Source: Prosopocoilus inquinatus
Taxonomy: Eukaryota; Arthropoda; Insecta; Coleoptera; Lucanidae
Assembly (NCBI GenBank): GCA_036172665.1
Contig: CM069878.1
Span: 20,718,501 to 20,782,500 of the forward strand
DNA length: 64,000 nucleotides
Direction of reading: 5' to 3'
Shown piece after piece: positions 12,096 to 21,698 of the stretch. The notes beneath the pieces are model-generated. The model saw only the letters and a list, made by a program, of their open reading frames with translations. It was not told where the DNA came from and did not search any database. A program made the position numbers and the translations under genes. Each line of letters starts with the position of its first letter. The first letter of the stretch is position 1.

Positions 12096-13150
12096 ACGCC
12101 CTATATACACTGCTATCTGTAGATAAGAGACCAATGTATATAAGTTTTCAAAATTCGGTCCCTTACGTGCAGTGGTGTACGTGGCATGTTCATCTTGAAT
12201 TCTTGATCGTAATGCATTTGAATTGCCAGTTGCTTTGTCTTGTTCATTCGTAGTCGGAAGAGCGAAATTTAATAAAGACACTTAGACAGGGGCAATAAAT
12301 GTGAGATGTATCTGATATTGCCGGTCGTTATAATCACGTCGAGGAGTAGTACAAATAAAAGCTCGCAAGCTGCGGCGAGTCTGAGGGAGTCATTAAACAT
12401 GACTTATGGCAGCGCCCGTTGTTATCAACACTACGCCGACTGCACATTGCCACTGCACGCTCCTAACTCGTACATTTATCACTGTAAATATATCTTCTAG
12501 GACTGTTCCAGTTATGGCCATTAGAATAGCGCAATTAAATTCATGAAGCATCACGACGTTTTCGAAGGAGAAGATCCTACGATCAACAATAGTGTTTCAT
12601 GTGTATGTGCAAACCGAAAATATCAAATGAAGAGCATTCACGTATAAATTGATAAGTCACTTTTTTAGGAGTACAATTTTCAGAAATTACGTTTTTCTTG
12701 TAAACCATGTAACAGCTATACTACCTTTTTTTAACTAGAATTTATAAATATTATATTGCCCTAGTATACCATTTCTTTAAGTCAGATTAAAAATTAGTGA
12801 AGAACTTACCTTAAAAATCAAAATTTGTTTTGCACATATTGAGTTTTGTTTGAACACAGTCAACTTATAAAGTTTTGAATCAAACAGAGCATGAGAGATA
12901 TTGAGTTTTGATTAAAAGTGACTAGGAATTTGTGTACCGTACCTACCGATACATCGACTTCATTATTCGTCTGCATGACTATAACCCCTTGCTACTTTTA
13001 AAATAACGAAAGAAACAAGTAAACAATAACAGCAAAATAATAGGAGTAAAACATAATAATTTGCACGTGTGTATTTGCGCGATGTGTTTATGAGCTCTCC
13101 TAGAAACTTGCACAAAATTTTATCACATATCTGCTTGCAGATTTCTAATA
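12096..13150. other. unassigned DNA
   Basis: No recognisable gene. A short imperfect duplication around TATTGAGTTTTG occurs near 12838 and 12900. Confidence 0.4.
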
Positions 13151-13151
13151 T

Positions 13152-13810
13152 ACAGGGTGAGTTTTTTATCTTTAAACAACGCAATATCTTGAAAACTATG
13201 CTTCGGATCAAAAAACTCTGTGAATATAATTTGTTCGGGCCTATCTAATGATACCAATCGCGACCCGCCACTCCCAAAGATAGTATATGAAAGGTTATCT
13301 CATCCACTTGAATTTACATTCATAAAGCCGAACTCCTGGTCGGTCTGGTAGAGATGTCCGTGCGGTCTATGGTGACCGCAGACTATTCTACGGCGATTTT
13401 AATAGGTCACGATCCACGTCGCATGCAGTCGGTGCCGTTACTATAACAACGCAACTATTTTGATGATTTTAAATGGAGCTTCAACTTAAACGAATGACAC
13501 ACACCTGAGACCCATACGACAAATTTCGAAATCGTCCGATATTGTATGAAACAACTTCCCATATACCAATTTTGCCCCACACCCATCCCCCGTGGTTAGG
13601 GATGGGGGCAACTTTCAAATCACAAATAGGAGCCATCATTTTTTATTGGAGATTCGGATTCTAAGCCTCAAACTACGTAACGTCTGTACGAATCTGTGTT
13701 TTGGATTCCTGGCCGATGGCGTTGAATTTTTGCGAAATTTTGTCGCACACCCACCGCCCGTGGTTAGGGATGGGGGCAACTTTCAAATCGCAAATAGAAA
13801 CCACTATTTT
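13152..13810. repeat. ACAGGGTG-ended repeat with internal duplication
   Basis: Starts at TACAGGGTGAGTTTTTTATC. Inside, a ~60 bp block containing CCCGTGGTTAGGGATGGGGG occurs at about 13565-13625 and again at 13740-13800, so about 175 bp has been tandemly duplicated. The right end is unclear. Confidence 0.5.
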
Positions 13811-13924
13811 TGATTTTGATTGGTGCCTTTCACCATCGGAGTATTTATTTCTAATATCCTAAATGTGCTGTAAAAATTGCTCGCAGAGCAGTCAGCGGGT
13901 AGAGGAGAGCGAACTCTGACCAAC

Positions 13925-14390
13925 GAATGTCAGGATGTCAAAGTCGCAAATCAAGACGGTGTTTATTTCTTTCGTTGATATCGGAAGCGTGATCCATCAT
14001 GATTTCAGTGCCAATCGATCAGACTGTCAATTCTGAATTTTATTTCAAGGTAATGAAGCATTTGATATCTGTTCCAGAAGTGACTGTTGCATCACCAGAA
14101 CAACGTATCGTCGCATTCACCGTTGATTGTTACTACTAAAGGCCTTCCTGTGGTCTCTAACCCCCGTACAGCCCTGATCTCATCCTCTGCGACTTCTTCC
14201 TTTTCCCCAAAAGATTAAAGGGTCTTGTTTCATAGATGTTGAGGACATCCGAAGGACCATGACGCTTGATCTTAAGAAGATAAGAAGCTCCAGACTGCTT
14301 TTCGGTAGAGAACGGCGTTGGAAGCGTTAGGAAGAAGAAAGTTAGGAAGGAATTATTGTTGAGGCCCATAATATTAATTTTATTGAACAG
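13925..14390 (+). pseudogene. mariner-family transposase remnant
   Basis: Forward frames give SKSRRCLFLSLISE, SIMISVPIDQTVNSEFYFKV and, after stops, PPYSPDLILCDFFLFPKRLKG. In mariner transposases the order is VFFDxxGIVHHEFLP.GQTVN..YY..V and later QPPYSPDLAPCDFFLFPKLK. The second block carries the final catalytic Asp (CDFF). The HDNAPAH block between is unrecognisable. Sequence ends shortly before the retrozyme cluster at 14395, so the retrozyme may have inserted into its C-terminal end. Confidence 0.65.
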
Positions 14391-14509
14391 ATAAAACAGC
14401 GACATCCTACGATCGCTTTTTAACCTGACATTGCAGTAGGATAGACAAATTGAAGCGAATTTGCTACCTAATAAGTCTCCAGTGCCATGTTTTTGATTGC
14501 TGTGAAAAT

Positions 14510-14575
14510 CTCGAGCAGACTCTGTACAGCTATTCAGTCGTGTTTGGGACTTCGTCAGCAGAGACGTAGCTCGAA
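14510..14575 (-). ncRNA. hammerhead ribozyme, degraded (unit A)
   Basis: Minus-strand reading: CTGACGA, AGTC/GACT stem, then GAAT instead of GAAA, then AGCTGTA and CAGA. Loss of the third A of GAAA and shortening of stem II should abolish cleavage. Layout is otherwise that of a type I hammerhead with very short stem III. Confidence 0.55.
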
Positions 14576-14767
14576 ATTCCCACTGCAAACCAAAAACGAC
14601 TTGTCCAATTTATTCGCAATTGCGATGTAATAGTGATAAACAGACAAAACAGCGACATCGGTTTGCTACCTAATAAGTCCTCCAAGCAAGGCGGTTATGC
14701 TTGCTGTCAAATCATAATGAAAGTTTTAAAAACTTTGTTGCAAATCGTTTTTGACTACAGTGAAAAC

Positions 14768-14826
14768 CTCGAGCAGCGTCTGTACAGCTGTTTCACCCCT
14801 GTTTGGGGCTTCGTCAGCGGAGACGT
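14768..14826 (-). ncRNA. hammerhead ribozyme, degraded (unit B)
   Basis: Minus-strand reading: CTGACGA, AGCCC/GGGGT with one G-G mismatch, GAAA, ACAGCTGT, A, then CAGAC. The catalytic core is intact, but stem I and stem II each have mismatches. Cleavage would fall after GTA. Confidence 0.6.
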
Positions 14827-15050
14827 GCAAATCCGCTTCGATTTGTCTAACCTACTGCAATCTCTGGTCAAAAAGCGATCGTAGGATGCCGCTGACAAAT
14901 TGAAGCGGATTTGCTACCTATTAAGTAAGGACTTATTACGTAGCAATCCGTAGCAATTAAATCCGCTTCAACATGTCTTATCTGTTCATAACCATTCCAT
15001 CGCAATTGCGAATAAATTGGACAAGTCGTTTTTAGTTTGCAATGGGAATG

Positions 15051-15118
15051 TCAAGCTACGTCTCTGCTGACGAAGTCCCATACAGGGCTGAAACAGCTGC
15101 ACAGAGACTGCTCGAGGT
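15051..15118 (+). ncRNA. hammerhead ribozyme, cleavage-site mutant
   Basis: Plus-strand reading: CTCTG (15062-15066), CTGACGA (15067-15073), stem II AGTCC/GGGCT with one wobble, GAAA, ACAGCTG, then CA|CAGAG. The U before the cleaved nucleotide is C (GCA instead of GUA), so the A15.1-U16.1 pair is lost and cleavage is unlikely. Stem I CTCTG/CAGAG is perfect. Confidence 0.65.
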
Positions 15119-15280
15119 TTTTGCAATCAAAAACAATTTGCAACAAAATTTTTAAAATTTTCATTATGTTTTGTCAGCAAGCATGGTCGCCTTGCATGGG
15201 GGACTTATTAGGTAGCAAATCCGCTTCAATTTGTCCGTACTACTGCAATGTCAGATCAAAAAGTGATGTGTTTTATTACA

Positions 15281-15790
15281 TTATCGTATAACAAGCTCTA
15301 AATAGCAAGATGAATGGCTTATGCCCGGTTTCTAGAAAGTTTGTCTATGAGTTCAATAACTATTGGTTCGATAAAATTATCGAACCGATAAAATCGTTGA
15401 CTGTTTCTGAAAGCAAGCTCCTCATAAGTTAACAATTCTATAGTTATCAGGAGATACAATAGTTACACCAGTTGCCAATAGATGGATCTTTCGTTGCAAA
15501 CTTCCCTTTGAATATTAGTGCCGGAAAAGTGGCTTTTGATTCAATTTGATTTTGATCCTCCTTCGAATTGTGATTTATCATGTGCACTCCAATTGTCGCG
15601 AAAAGTAAAAAATTAAAACCAAGATCGCGGAACTTAGCCAAACTCAAACAGAATCAAATATTTCATCTGAAGAACTTAACGAATCGTTATTATCCAAGTC
15701 CACGATAATCTAAAATGTTATTAGACGTTTAGGTTTTTACGAAAATAATTATTAGGGTTACTTTGATCACTTGAGTACTTACATATCTAA
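15281..15790. other. unassigned DNA, possible MITE fragment
   Basis: Starts with a GCCCGGTTTCTAGAAAG motif near 15327 resembling the PIF/Harbinger-type ends elsewhere in the window, and contains the palindrome GGTTCGATAAAATTATCGAACC. No second terminus was located. Confidence 0.35.
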
Positions 15791-15791
15791 G

Positions 15792-15917
15792 GTCCAGTTT
15801 TACAAATGGGGCTCAACTTTGAGCTGAGGCTTAAACCCTTAGCAACGATTATTTCAACAATTGTTGTGAAGGATTTAAGCTTGGGCTCAAAGTTAAACCG
15901 TCATTGTAAAACTGGGC
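15792..15917. mobile_element. 126-bp palindromic MITE
   Basis: Ends GTCCAGTTTTACAAATG and CATTGTAAAACTGGGCC are inverted repeats, with a second inverted block GGCTCAACTTTGAGC / GGGCTCAAAGTTAAAC. The whole unit folds into a hairpin. Superfamily unknown. Confidence 0.65.
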
Positions 15918-16077
15918 CTAAGTAGTAATAGGTTATTAATAAGACCTCGAATCTGAAGGTCCAAACTCAGAGGCGTTGTATTCCGCGCGCGGAGGGGATC
16001 GATTTCTCGCTGCATTTCCGATGGACACGGGGAAATTTCTAGAAAATGTGGATTTCCGCCACCATAATATTGTAAAT

Positions 16078-16116
16078 TCTGTTTGTTAGGAATTTCTTTA
16101 TTCCTAATAAACAGAA
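16078..16116. other. short hairpin beside the gypsy insertion
   Basis: TTCTGTTTGTTAGGAA and TTCCTAATAAACAGAA form a 16-bp stem with one G-T wobble around a 7-nt loop. Role unknown. Confidence 0.5.
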
Positions 16117-16159
16117 TGGAAAGTTTTTAATCCAACAAGTTAATGGATATTAAATGCTT

Positions 16160-16453
16160 TGTGGTTCTTTTCGTAAGTTACTTTATTTACAACTATTTAC
16201 ATTCTATTTACAAATTACATGGGAATATGGGCATCGCTGTTGCGGCAGGTATTAGACCGATTCCCGAGAGCCTTTGTTGTCGACTGCCTTTGCTTCCTTC
16301 CTCCAGGTTGTTAGAAATTACGCTTAACGTGGTGGTCCCGTATTTAGGATTGTCTCTCGGAATTCTAGAAGGAACATCGGGCGTTGCGTGATCGGTGTAC
16401 CTGGAACGAGGCGAGTCACCGAGTCCAAGAATGGTCTGTTTTGTGCCGCCACA
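16160..16453 (-). repeat. gypsy 3' LTR
   Basis: 294 bp, TGTGGTTCTT ... GCCGCCACA in plus orientation, matching the LTR at 20368-20664 apart from about 13 substitutions and a missing 3-bp AGG-type repeat near 16350. This is the downstream LTR because the element reads on the minus strand. Confidence 0.95.
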
Positions 16454-16470
16454 TCAACCCCTTGCCAGCG
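16454..16470 (-). other. polypurine tract of the gypsy element
   Basis: On the minus strand the bases next to the 3' LTR read GGCAAGGGGTTGA. This purine-rich stretch is in the right place to prime plus-strand synthesis. It is short, and no other candidate is adjacent. Confidence 0.5.
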
Positions 16471-16518
16471 TAAACGCTATCTATATAAAAATAAACAGAG
16501 AAAAAAATAAATAATTTT

Positions 16519-16734
16519 TTAATATCCAGCTTGATATCTGTCGGTGAATCGAACACGACGGCCGGATCTTGTTGAAAGTTTGTTTGGCGGCTCCTCTAAG
16601 TCTGGTACGTTCGAGTCACTGCCTGCTGTCTTTGAACTGGTAGCTGCGGGGTCTAATCTATCGGCCTCAATATAGGCTGGTTTTAAACGGTCAATGGAGA
16701 CTCGCATTTCCTTATCATTTATCTGTAAAATCAT
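16519..16734 (-). pseudogene. gypsy integrase C-terminal tail
   Basis: Continues the integrase reading frame after a single in-frame TAA at 16735-16737. It begins with QINDKEMRVSIDRLKPAYIE, the typical end of the C-terminal integrase region of gypsy elements (vsiDRLKPA), then a low-complexity polar tail ending near RSGRRVRF. The stop lies in a ~15-bp near-perfect tandem duplication (TTATCTGTAAAATCA-type), which probably created it. Confidence 0.75.
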
Positions 16735-17646
16735 TTATCTGTAAACATTTCGCTCAATAACTTTGTACGGTCCGTCATACGAGGGTTGCAGCGGTCGTCG
16801 CACAGCATCGTGTCGAACAAAGACATGCGATGTAGTACGCAAGTCTTTAAAAAAATATATTTTTCTATTTTCGTGACGTGTTCCGGGTGTTGGTCGTAGA
16901 GAACGTAAGCGGTTTCTAAATTGGTGTCCGTAGTCTGCCGTCAACTGTGCGGACTCAGAGCCGAAAAATTTACCAGGAAGTCGTATCGTCGATCCATACA
17001 CCAACTCCGTCGTAGAAGCATTCAGGTCTTCTTTATGAGCTGATCTGATGCCGCGTAAAATAATGGGTAACACGTCGACCCGTGTTTGTGTCTCGCGGCA
17101 TTTTATGGCGGTTTTGAGTTGGCGGTGAACTCTTTCTACTATTCCGTTTGCTGCCGGATGGTACGCTGTCGTTCGTATGTGAGTCGCGCCTATTAATTCA
17201 TTTAATTCTTTAAATAAACGTGATTCGAATTGACGACCCTGATCTGTTGTAATTCGCAGGGGTACGCCGAATCTGGCTACCCATTGTTCCACGAAGGCTC
17301 GCGCCACCGTTGCGGCTTCGATGTCAGGGAGCGGTATTGCTTCAGGCCATCTTGTAGAACGGTCTAGGCACGTTAGCATGTAGCGAAAACCACTGGAAGA
17401 AGGGAGCAGTCCCACGATGTCGACATGGACGTGCTCGAAACGACCTGCGTCGTTCGTAAGTGAACCGATCGGCGCAACAAGATGGCGAGAGATTTTCGCT
17501 TGTTGGCACTGTAAACAGGATCGTGCCCATATGCGGCAATCCAGGTTCATCTTTGGCCATACATATCGCTGAGTCACTAGCTTCTGGGAAGCTCGTACTC
17601 CAGGGTGCGATAAACAGTGCAAGCTGTTGAAAACCTGTCTTCGCAA
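16735..17646 (-). pseudogene. gypsy integrase
   Basis: 303 residues. An HHCC zinc-binding N-terminus is visible (H and H in LHCLSHPGV, then C..C in SCLQCQ), followed by the DDE catalytic core: Asp in VHVDIVG, Asp in ITTDQG and Glu in NGIVERVHR, with the usual spacing between the last two. It then runs into LVYGSTIRLPG and YDGPYKVIER, the GPY-type C-terminal domain. All catalytic and zinc residues appear present. The frame is interrupted upstream of this segment (RNase H ends at 17683) and downstream by the TAA at 16735. Integrase inserts the cDNA into the host genome and accounts for the 4-bp target duplication. Confidence 0.9.
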
Positions 17647-17682
17647 AGCTTCGACAACGTAAGGTCGAGCTGTACCGAGCTG

Positions 17683-18390
17683 TTACTGTAGTAGCTGCTT
17701 CAGCTCCAGGTCGTTGCGCTGAGCTGCGGCTAACACCTTGCTGTTAACGGCGGTTGAGATTTCTTCGATTCGGGAGAGGGTGTCAGCTGCATCATTTTCA
17801 TTCCCTTTTACATGACGAATATCCGTTGTAAATTGGCCTATGAAATCTAGGTATCGGAACTGCCTTGGTGTGCACTTGTTTGGCTTTTGTTGAAATGCGA
17901 ATGTTAGTGGTTTATGGTCAGTATAAACCGTGATCGGTCTTCCTTCGATAGCGTATCGAAACCGTTTGATCGCGGCGTACACAGCCAGAAGTTCACGATC
18001 ATAAGCACTATATTTCTTCTCAGCCGAATTTAAAGTCTTTGTAAAATATGCCAACGGTTGCCACGCGCTACCATTAAGTTGCTGAAGCGTTCCTCCGATT
18101 GCGTAATCGGACGTATCCACCATCATCGATAATTGTGCTCCAGAGACCAGAGGGTGTGCCAATAAAGCGGCGTTGGCTAGACTGTCTTTGACGGTCGTAA
18201 ACGCGTTTTGTGCTTCTATTGTCCATAATACCGGCGCGTCTTTTCTTAGCGACCCGTCTAATAACACGTTAAGTGGCTGTTGTAATCGCGCAGTTTCCGG
18301 AATGAAATGACGGTAAAAATTTATCATTCCTAGGAAACCACGAAGTTCTTTCACTGTCTTTGGTTGCGAAAATTTGGAAATAGCTTCCAC
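17683..18390 (-). pseudogene. gypsy RT C-terminus and RNase H
   Basis: 235 residues. The first 40 (VKELRGFLGMINFYRHFIP) are the RT thumb/connection block of gypsy elements. The RNase H domain follows, with acidic residues in MMVDTSDYAIGG, YDRELLAVY, VYTDHKPL and NDAADTLSRI, in the expected order. RNase H removes the RNA strand after minus-strand cDNA synthesis. A frameshift separates it from integrase at about 17650-17685 and from the RT palm at about 18400. Confidence 0.9.
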
Positions 18391-19256
18391 CCAATCGGGT
18401 ACGGTTTCGTACCATTTCTATTTACTAAATATCCTAAGAAACATTTCTTTTCGCCCGAATACACATTTGTCCGTGTTAATCACAACACCGTACTCAGTGA
18501 GACGCTGAAATAACTGACGTAAATGTTGTTTATGTTCCTCAGCGTTTTGCGATGTCACTAAAATATCGTCTAAGTACGCTTAAGAAAAATCTAGTCCCCG
18601 CAACGTTTCGTCCATAAACCGCTGAAAAGTTTGTGCTGCGTTTCTTAAACCGAACGGCATACGTGGAATTCGTACAGTCCAAAGGACGTCGTGATGGCTG
18701 TCTTTTCTACATCTTCGCTTGCTACCGGTATTTGATTATAAGCTCGCACTAAGTCGATAGTGCTAAAAATTCATCCTTGCAAATCTATGCGAAAAATCTT
18801 CGACATATGGAATAGGATATCTATCGGGAATTTTCCGGTTATTAAGCGCACGATAATCACCACACGGTCGCATTTCGTTGTTTTTCTTCGGCACCAGGTG
18901 TAGCCCAAGAACTTTTAAATGGTTGTATGACACCTTCGTGCAGAATCATTTTAAATTCTTATTTCGCTGATGTCATATTTATGTGATGCACGACATTGTG
19001 CTTCACCGTATTTCCAGCACCTGGTGGGCGTGTGATTTCAGGAAAGTCGAGCAGAATACTTTCATACTCCGATTCTACTCTAATTGTTCTTGTTAATCGT
19101 AGTTCTTACTTCGGCGCCACGCGTTGCCCAGTGGGTGGTATTGTCGAGTATTCGCTTATTGCGAACGTCCACTAACAATCCAAAATATGAAAGAAAGTCT
19201 ACGCCGATGATGGGTATGTCCACGTCTGCCACTGCGAAACGCCACACAAAATCATG
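18391..19256 (-). pseudogene. gypsy RT fingers/palm, degraded
   Basis: No long frame survives, but minus-strand reading near 18480-18580 gives AYLDDILVTSQNAEEH and later NTDKCVFGRKEMFL. The YLDD active-site box is at 18565-18576. An in-frame stop lies just upstream of it. Further 5', fragments around 18640-18900 fit the RT fingers. This is where the element is most decayed, with several frameshifts. Confidence 0.8.
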
Positions 19257-19481
19257 TCACAATCCTAAATTTAAATTTAATACAGTTGTCCCGTAAGTCG
19301 TAATCACGGATTTATTTGCCGCATATAACTTATAATTAGTTTTAGTCCTATTGCCGTGTGTCTCTAACCGAGGAAATACGCACAGATCAGCACCAGTGTT
19401 TACTAGAAACGCAATTTTTGTTTTCTTGTCGGTGATATAAAGGCGGCGTGGTTTCGGGCCATCACTGTCTACCGCCATCAA
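19257..19481 (-). pseudogene. gypsy aspartic protease, active site mutated
   Basis: 74-residue frame containing IAFLVNTGADLCVFPR. In retroviral-type proteases this box is hydrophobic-x-DTGA. Here the catalytic Asp is Asn (codon 28, 19398-19400), which would inactivate maturation of Gag-Pol. Upstream in another frame a C..H-type string (CWYYQ.FGD.ATRC..PC) near 19500-19580 fits the linker seen in insect gypsy elements before the protease. Confidence 0.8.
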
Positions 19482-19609
19482 CGTGCGACCCGGGTGTTTT
19501 CCGCAGACCGGCTACAAGGGGACCGACATCGCGTTGCAGTATCGCCGAATCTCTGATAATACCAGCATTCGTCCCCATTGTTTTCTGCCCGTGTACTAGA
19601 CCTGAAGGG

Positions 19610-19888
19610 TTACCTTTGGCGATGAGATGCGTGACGACTTCGTTCAGACTCCATCTGCGCCGGCGAAGGTCTACGCGATTCTAGTTTATCTAAACGTTTA
19701 ATTATTTCTTGCAGCGTAGAATGCAAACCTTGATCGCCCTTCGAGACTGCTGAGCATTGGCTTACCGGAGAAAGCATTTCGTGAATTTTGTCCGCTGATT
19801 CTGCCATTGTACTTAGCGTAGCGTATGATTGCACGACAAGAATGGCGCGCGTATTTTCGGGTAGGCGTCGCAACCATATCGCTTTCAC
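19610..19888 (-). pseudogene. gypsy gag, C-terminal part
   Basis: 92 residues: LWLRRLP-type motif (IWLRRLPENTRAILV), then a helical stretch with SADKIHEML and a coiled LDKLES segment. It continues gag from 19885-20331 in another frame, so one frameshift lies near 19888. Confidence 0.75.
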
Positions 19889-20331
19889 AAAATCTTAGTA
19901 GAACCCGCTAACCTTCTAATATGTCGCAAGAATCGAGAAGATGTACGGTCTCCGATCTCTGCACGTTCTAGCAATTGTTGGATTCGCTGGTCTTGCGATG
20001 CTGAGAGACGGTCAATTAGCGCTTTCTTAATGCCGTTGTACTTATTTTCTACCGGCGGATTTGTGAGTATGTCCTCCACCTCTTCTAGCTGCGCAGGATT
20101 CAAGGCTCCGATGATATGGAAGTATTTTGTATAATCTGCGGTTATTCTGGCTTGTGCGAATTGTGCTTCCAATTGAATGAACCACAGATCCGGTTTAGCG
20201 GTCCAAAGTGGAGGAATGCGAACAAGTACGCGCGCGATATCACTGCCTATCATTCCCGGTTGCTCTTCTGTATTGTTAGAGAGCGACATCGTTATAAAAA
20301 TCGAAGACGCGTTAAAAATTTTTGAACACAC
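19885..20331 (-). pseudogene. gypsy gag, N-terminal part
   Basis: Coding probably starts at the MSLSNN Met near 20289 rather than the first Met of the 148-residue frame. It contains VRIPPLWTAKPDLWFIQLEAQF, ITADYTKYFHIIGAL, NPPVENKYNGIKKALIDRLS and SRFLRHIRRLAG, the conserved Gag domain of many arthropod gypsy elements. Gag forms the particle in which reverse transcription occurs. The frame breaks at its 3' end, so no Gag-Pol can be made from this copy. Confidence 0.85.
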
Positions 20332-20346
20332 TAATTCACGGCATAT

Positions 20347-20364
20347 ATCACGTCGGGGTCACCA
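20347..20364 (-). other. gypsy primer-binding site
   Basis: On the minus strand, 3 nt after the 5' LTR, the sequence is TGGTGACCCCGACGTGAT. It starts TGG, the complement of a tRNA CCA end. The implied tRNA 3' end has an acceptor strand CGGGGTC plus discriminator A and a T-stem CACGT. I cannot name the tRNA species with certainty. Confidence 0.8.
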
Positions 20365-20367
20365 ATT

Positions 20368-20664
20368 TGTGATTCTTTTCGTAAGTTAATTTATTTACAA
20401 CTATTTACATTCTATTTACAAATTACACGTGAATATGGGCATCGCTGTTGCGGCAGGTATTATACCGAATCCCGAGAGCCTTCGTTGTCGACTGCCTTTG
20501 CTTACTTCCTCCAGGTTGTTAGAAACTACGCTTAACGTGGTGGTCCCGTATTTAGAAGGATTGTCTCTCGGAATTCTAGAAGGAACTTCGGGCGTTGCGT
20601 GATCGGTGTACCTGGAACGAGGCGAGTCTCCGAGTCCAGGAATGGTCTATTTTGTGCCGCCACA
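20368..20664 (-). repeat. gypsy 5' LTR
   Basis: 297 bp, the upstream LTR of the minus-strand element, beginning TG and ending CA in plus orientation. It should hold the promoter and polyadenylation signals. I did not identify a TATA box with confidence. Confidence 0.95.
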
Positions 20665-20777
20665 GCTTGTTAAAATACTACAGAAGATCTAACTTCATTA
20701 CAAGTTGAAATTTATGCCAGTAGATACGCAAGAAAATCAATTTTGTTTATTAAATTACAATTACAACTCAGATTTTA

Positions 20778-20944
20778 AACAGATAAAATAGCGACATCTT
20801 ACCATCGCTTGTTGACCTGACATTGCAGTAGGATAGACAAATTGAAGCGGGATTTGCTCCTAATAAGTCCCCCGTGCAAGGCGGCCATGCTTGCTGTCAA
20901 AGCATAATGAAAGTTTTTAGAAAAAAATTGTGCAAATCGTTTTT
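20778..20944 (-). repeat. retrozyme fragment, 3' part, abutting a PLE
   Basis: Begins at the common family boundary (AACAGATAAAATAGCGACA) and runs through GCAAGGCGGCCATGC to CAAATCGTTTTT, where similarity stops before the hammerhead. RNA sense is minus. PLE reverse-transcriptase coding on the plus strand starts within a few bases, giving a head-to-head junction of two truncated retroelements. Confidence 0.75.
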
Positions 20945-20949
20945 AGACA

Positions 20950-21698
20950 TTAGACATCGACATTTATCGTAAAGATACAAATACAAGCCGGTTTATAATT
21001 AATGAATCTTAACATTCTGTCCAACATAAACTCGTGACTCTTAATTTTTTAGTAAATAGATTACTGGCTTTTCCACTCACTAAACCCCGATATGATAAAG
21101 AACTTAATTGTATTACAAATGTTGCGGTTCATAACGGTTATACCCCCAAATAGTACATAATGTAATTAGAAAGATTAGCTATAGGAAACAGGTCCAAAAT
21201 TCTAGCACTTTAACGGAAACCTCATCTCTAGGAAAATTTGTTAAAATGCCTTTCGATCCGCTTTGCACCAAAGGTTTAAAACATACTTTTAAAACCCAAA
21301 ACTTACGATTAGGTTTTTCAACTAACAATACCATAAAGAATTTATTGGGAAACCCGAAAGATAAAGTTGATGTTGAACAGAAATCTGGAATTTATGAAAT
21401 TAACTGTAACGAATGTACTAGTAAATACATTGGACAAACAAAAAGAAATATATTAACACGCTGTATAGAACATTTAAGTCACTACAGGTATAATAGGTTT
21501 GAGAAATCAAGTGTTGCACAACATATTTAAAATACAGGACATAGTATTATTAAGGATAATTTAAAACTCATTAAGGAAGTGTCAAATAATAGGGAATTAA
21601 ATGCTTACGAAAGTATTTTTATTCGGAAAAATAAAAACAATTTAATGAATTCAGACAACGGACCAACACCTAATTCTGTATTATTTGATTTACTCTGA
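20950..21698 (+). pseudogene. Penelope-like element: RT C-terminus and GIY-YIG endonuclease
   Basis: Starts in the RT C-terminal region (LDIDIYRKDTNTS near 20950, then LVNRLLAFPLTKPRYDKEL near 21050). Several stops follow, then the endonuclease frame from 21246. In that frame GIY is at residues 48-50, a C..C pair at 54 and 57, YIG at 61-63, and TRCIEH around 71-76. This is the cysteine-containing GIY-YIG nuclease typical of PLEs, which nicks DNA for target-primed reverse transcription. One TAA at 21528-21530 interrupts it, after which the same frame continues (NTGHSI, ESIFIRKNKNN) to a TGA at 21696-21698. The copy is 5'-truncated and dead, though less decayed than the one at 2-6 kb. Confidence 0.85.

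Larger units (their letters stand above)
14395..15280. repeat. retrozyme cluster: two direct units plus inverted unit
   Basis: Unit A (14395-14636) and unit B (14637-14826) are direct tandem copies with internal deletions. From about 14827 the sequence turns round, and an inverted, rearranged copy runs to about 15280. Shared signatures are GAACAGATAAAACAGCGACA, GCAAGGCGG and CGCAATTGCGA. Three hammerhead motifs are present, two on the minus strand and one on the plus strand. The left edge coincides with the common family boundary. Confidence 0.8.
16160..20664 (-). mobile_element. Ty3/gypsy LTR retrotransposon, complete ends, disabled
   Basis: A 4505-bp element on the minus strand. The two LTRs (294 and 297 bp) begin TG and end CA and are flanked by GCTT on both sides (16156-16159, 20665-20668), a 4-bp target duplication. 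A primer-binding site abuts the 5' LTR and a short purine-rich tract abuts the 3' LTR. Gene order on the minus strand is gag, protease, RT, RNase H, integrase, diagnostic of Ty3/gypsy. I count about 13 substitutions and one 3-bp indel between LTRs (roughly 4%), so the insertion is not very recent. Frameshifts, stops and a mutated protease active site make it non-autonomous. Confidence 0.95.

Noticed and set aside
13592..13813. Open frame with an internally repeated peptide
   Set aside because: The repeat comes from a ~175-bp tandem duplication inside a non-coding repeat element, and no domain is recognisable.
14157..14588. 143-codon minus-strand open frame, the longest outside the gypsy element
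   Set aside because: It runs across a mariner remnant and the retrozyme repeat, and retrozyme copies at other sites break the frame. It has no domain of its own.
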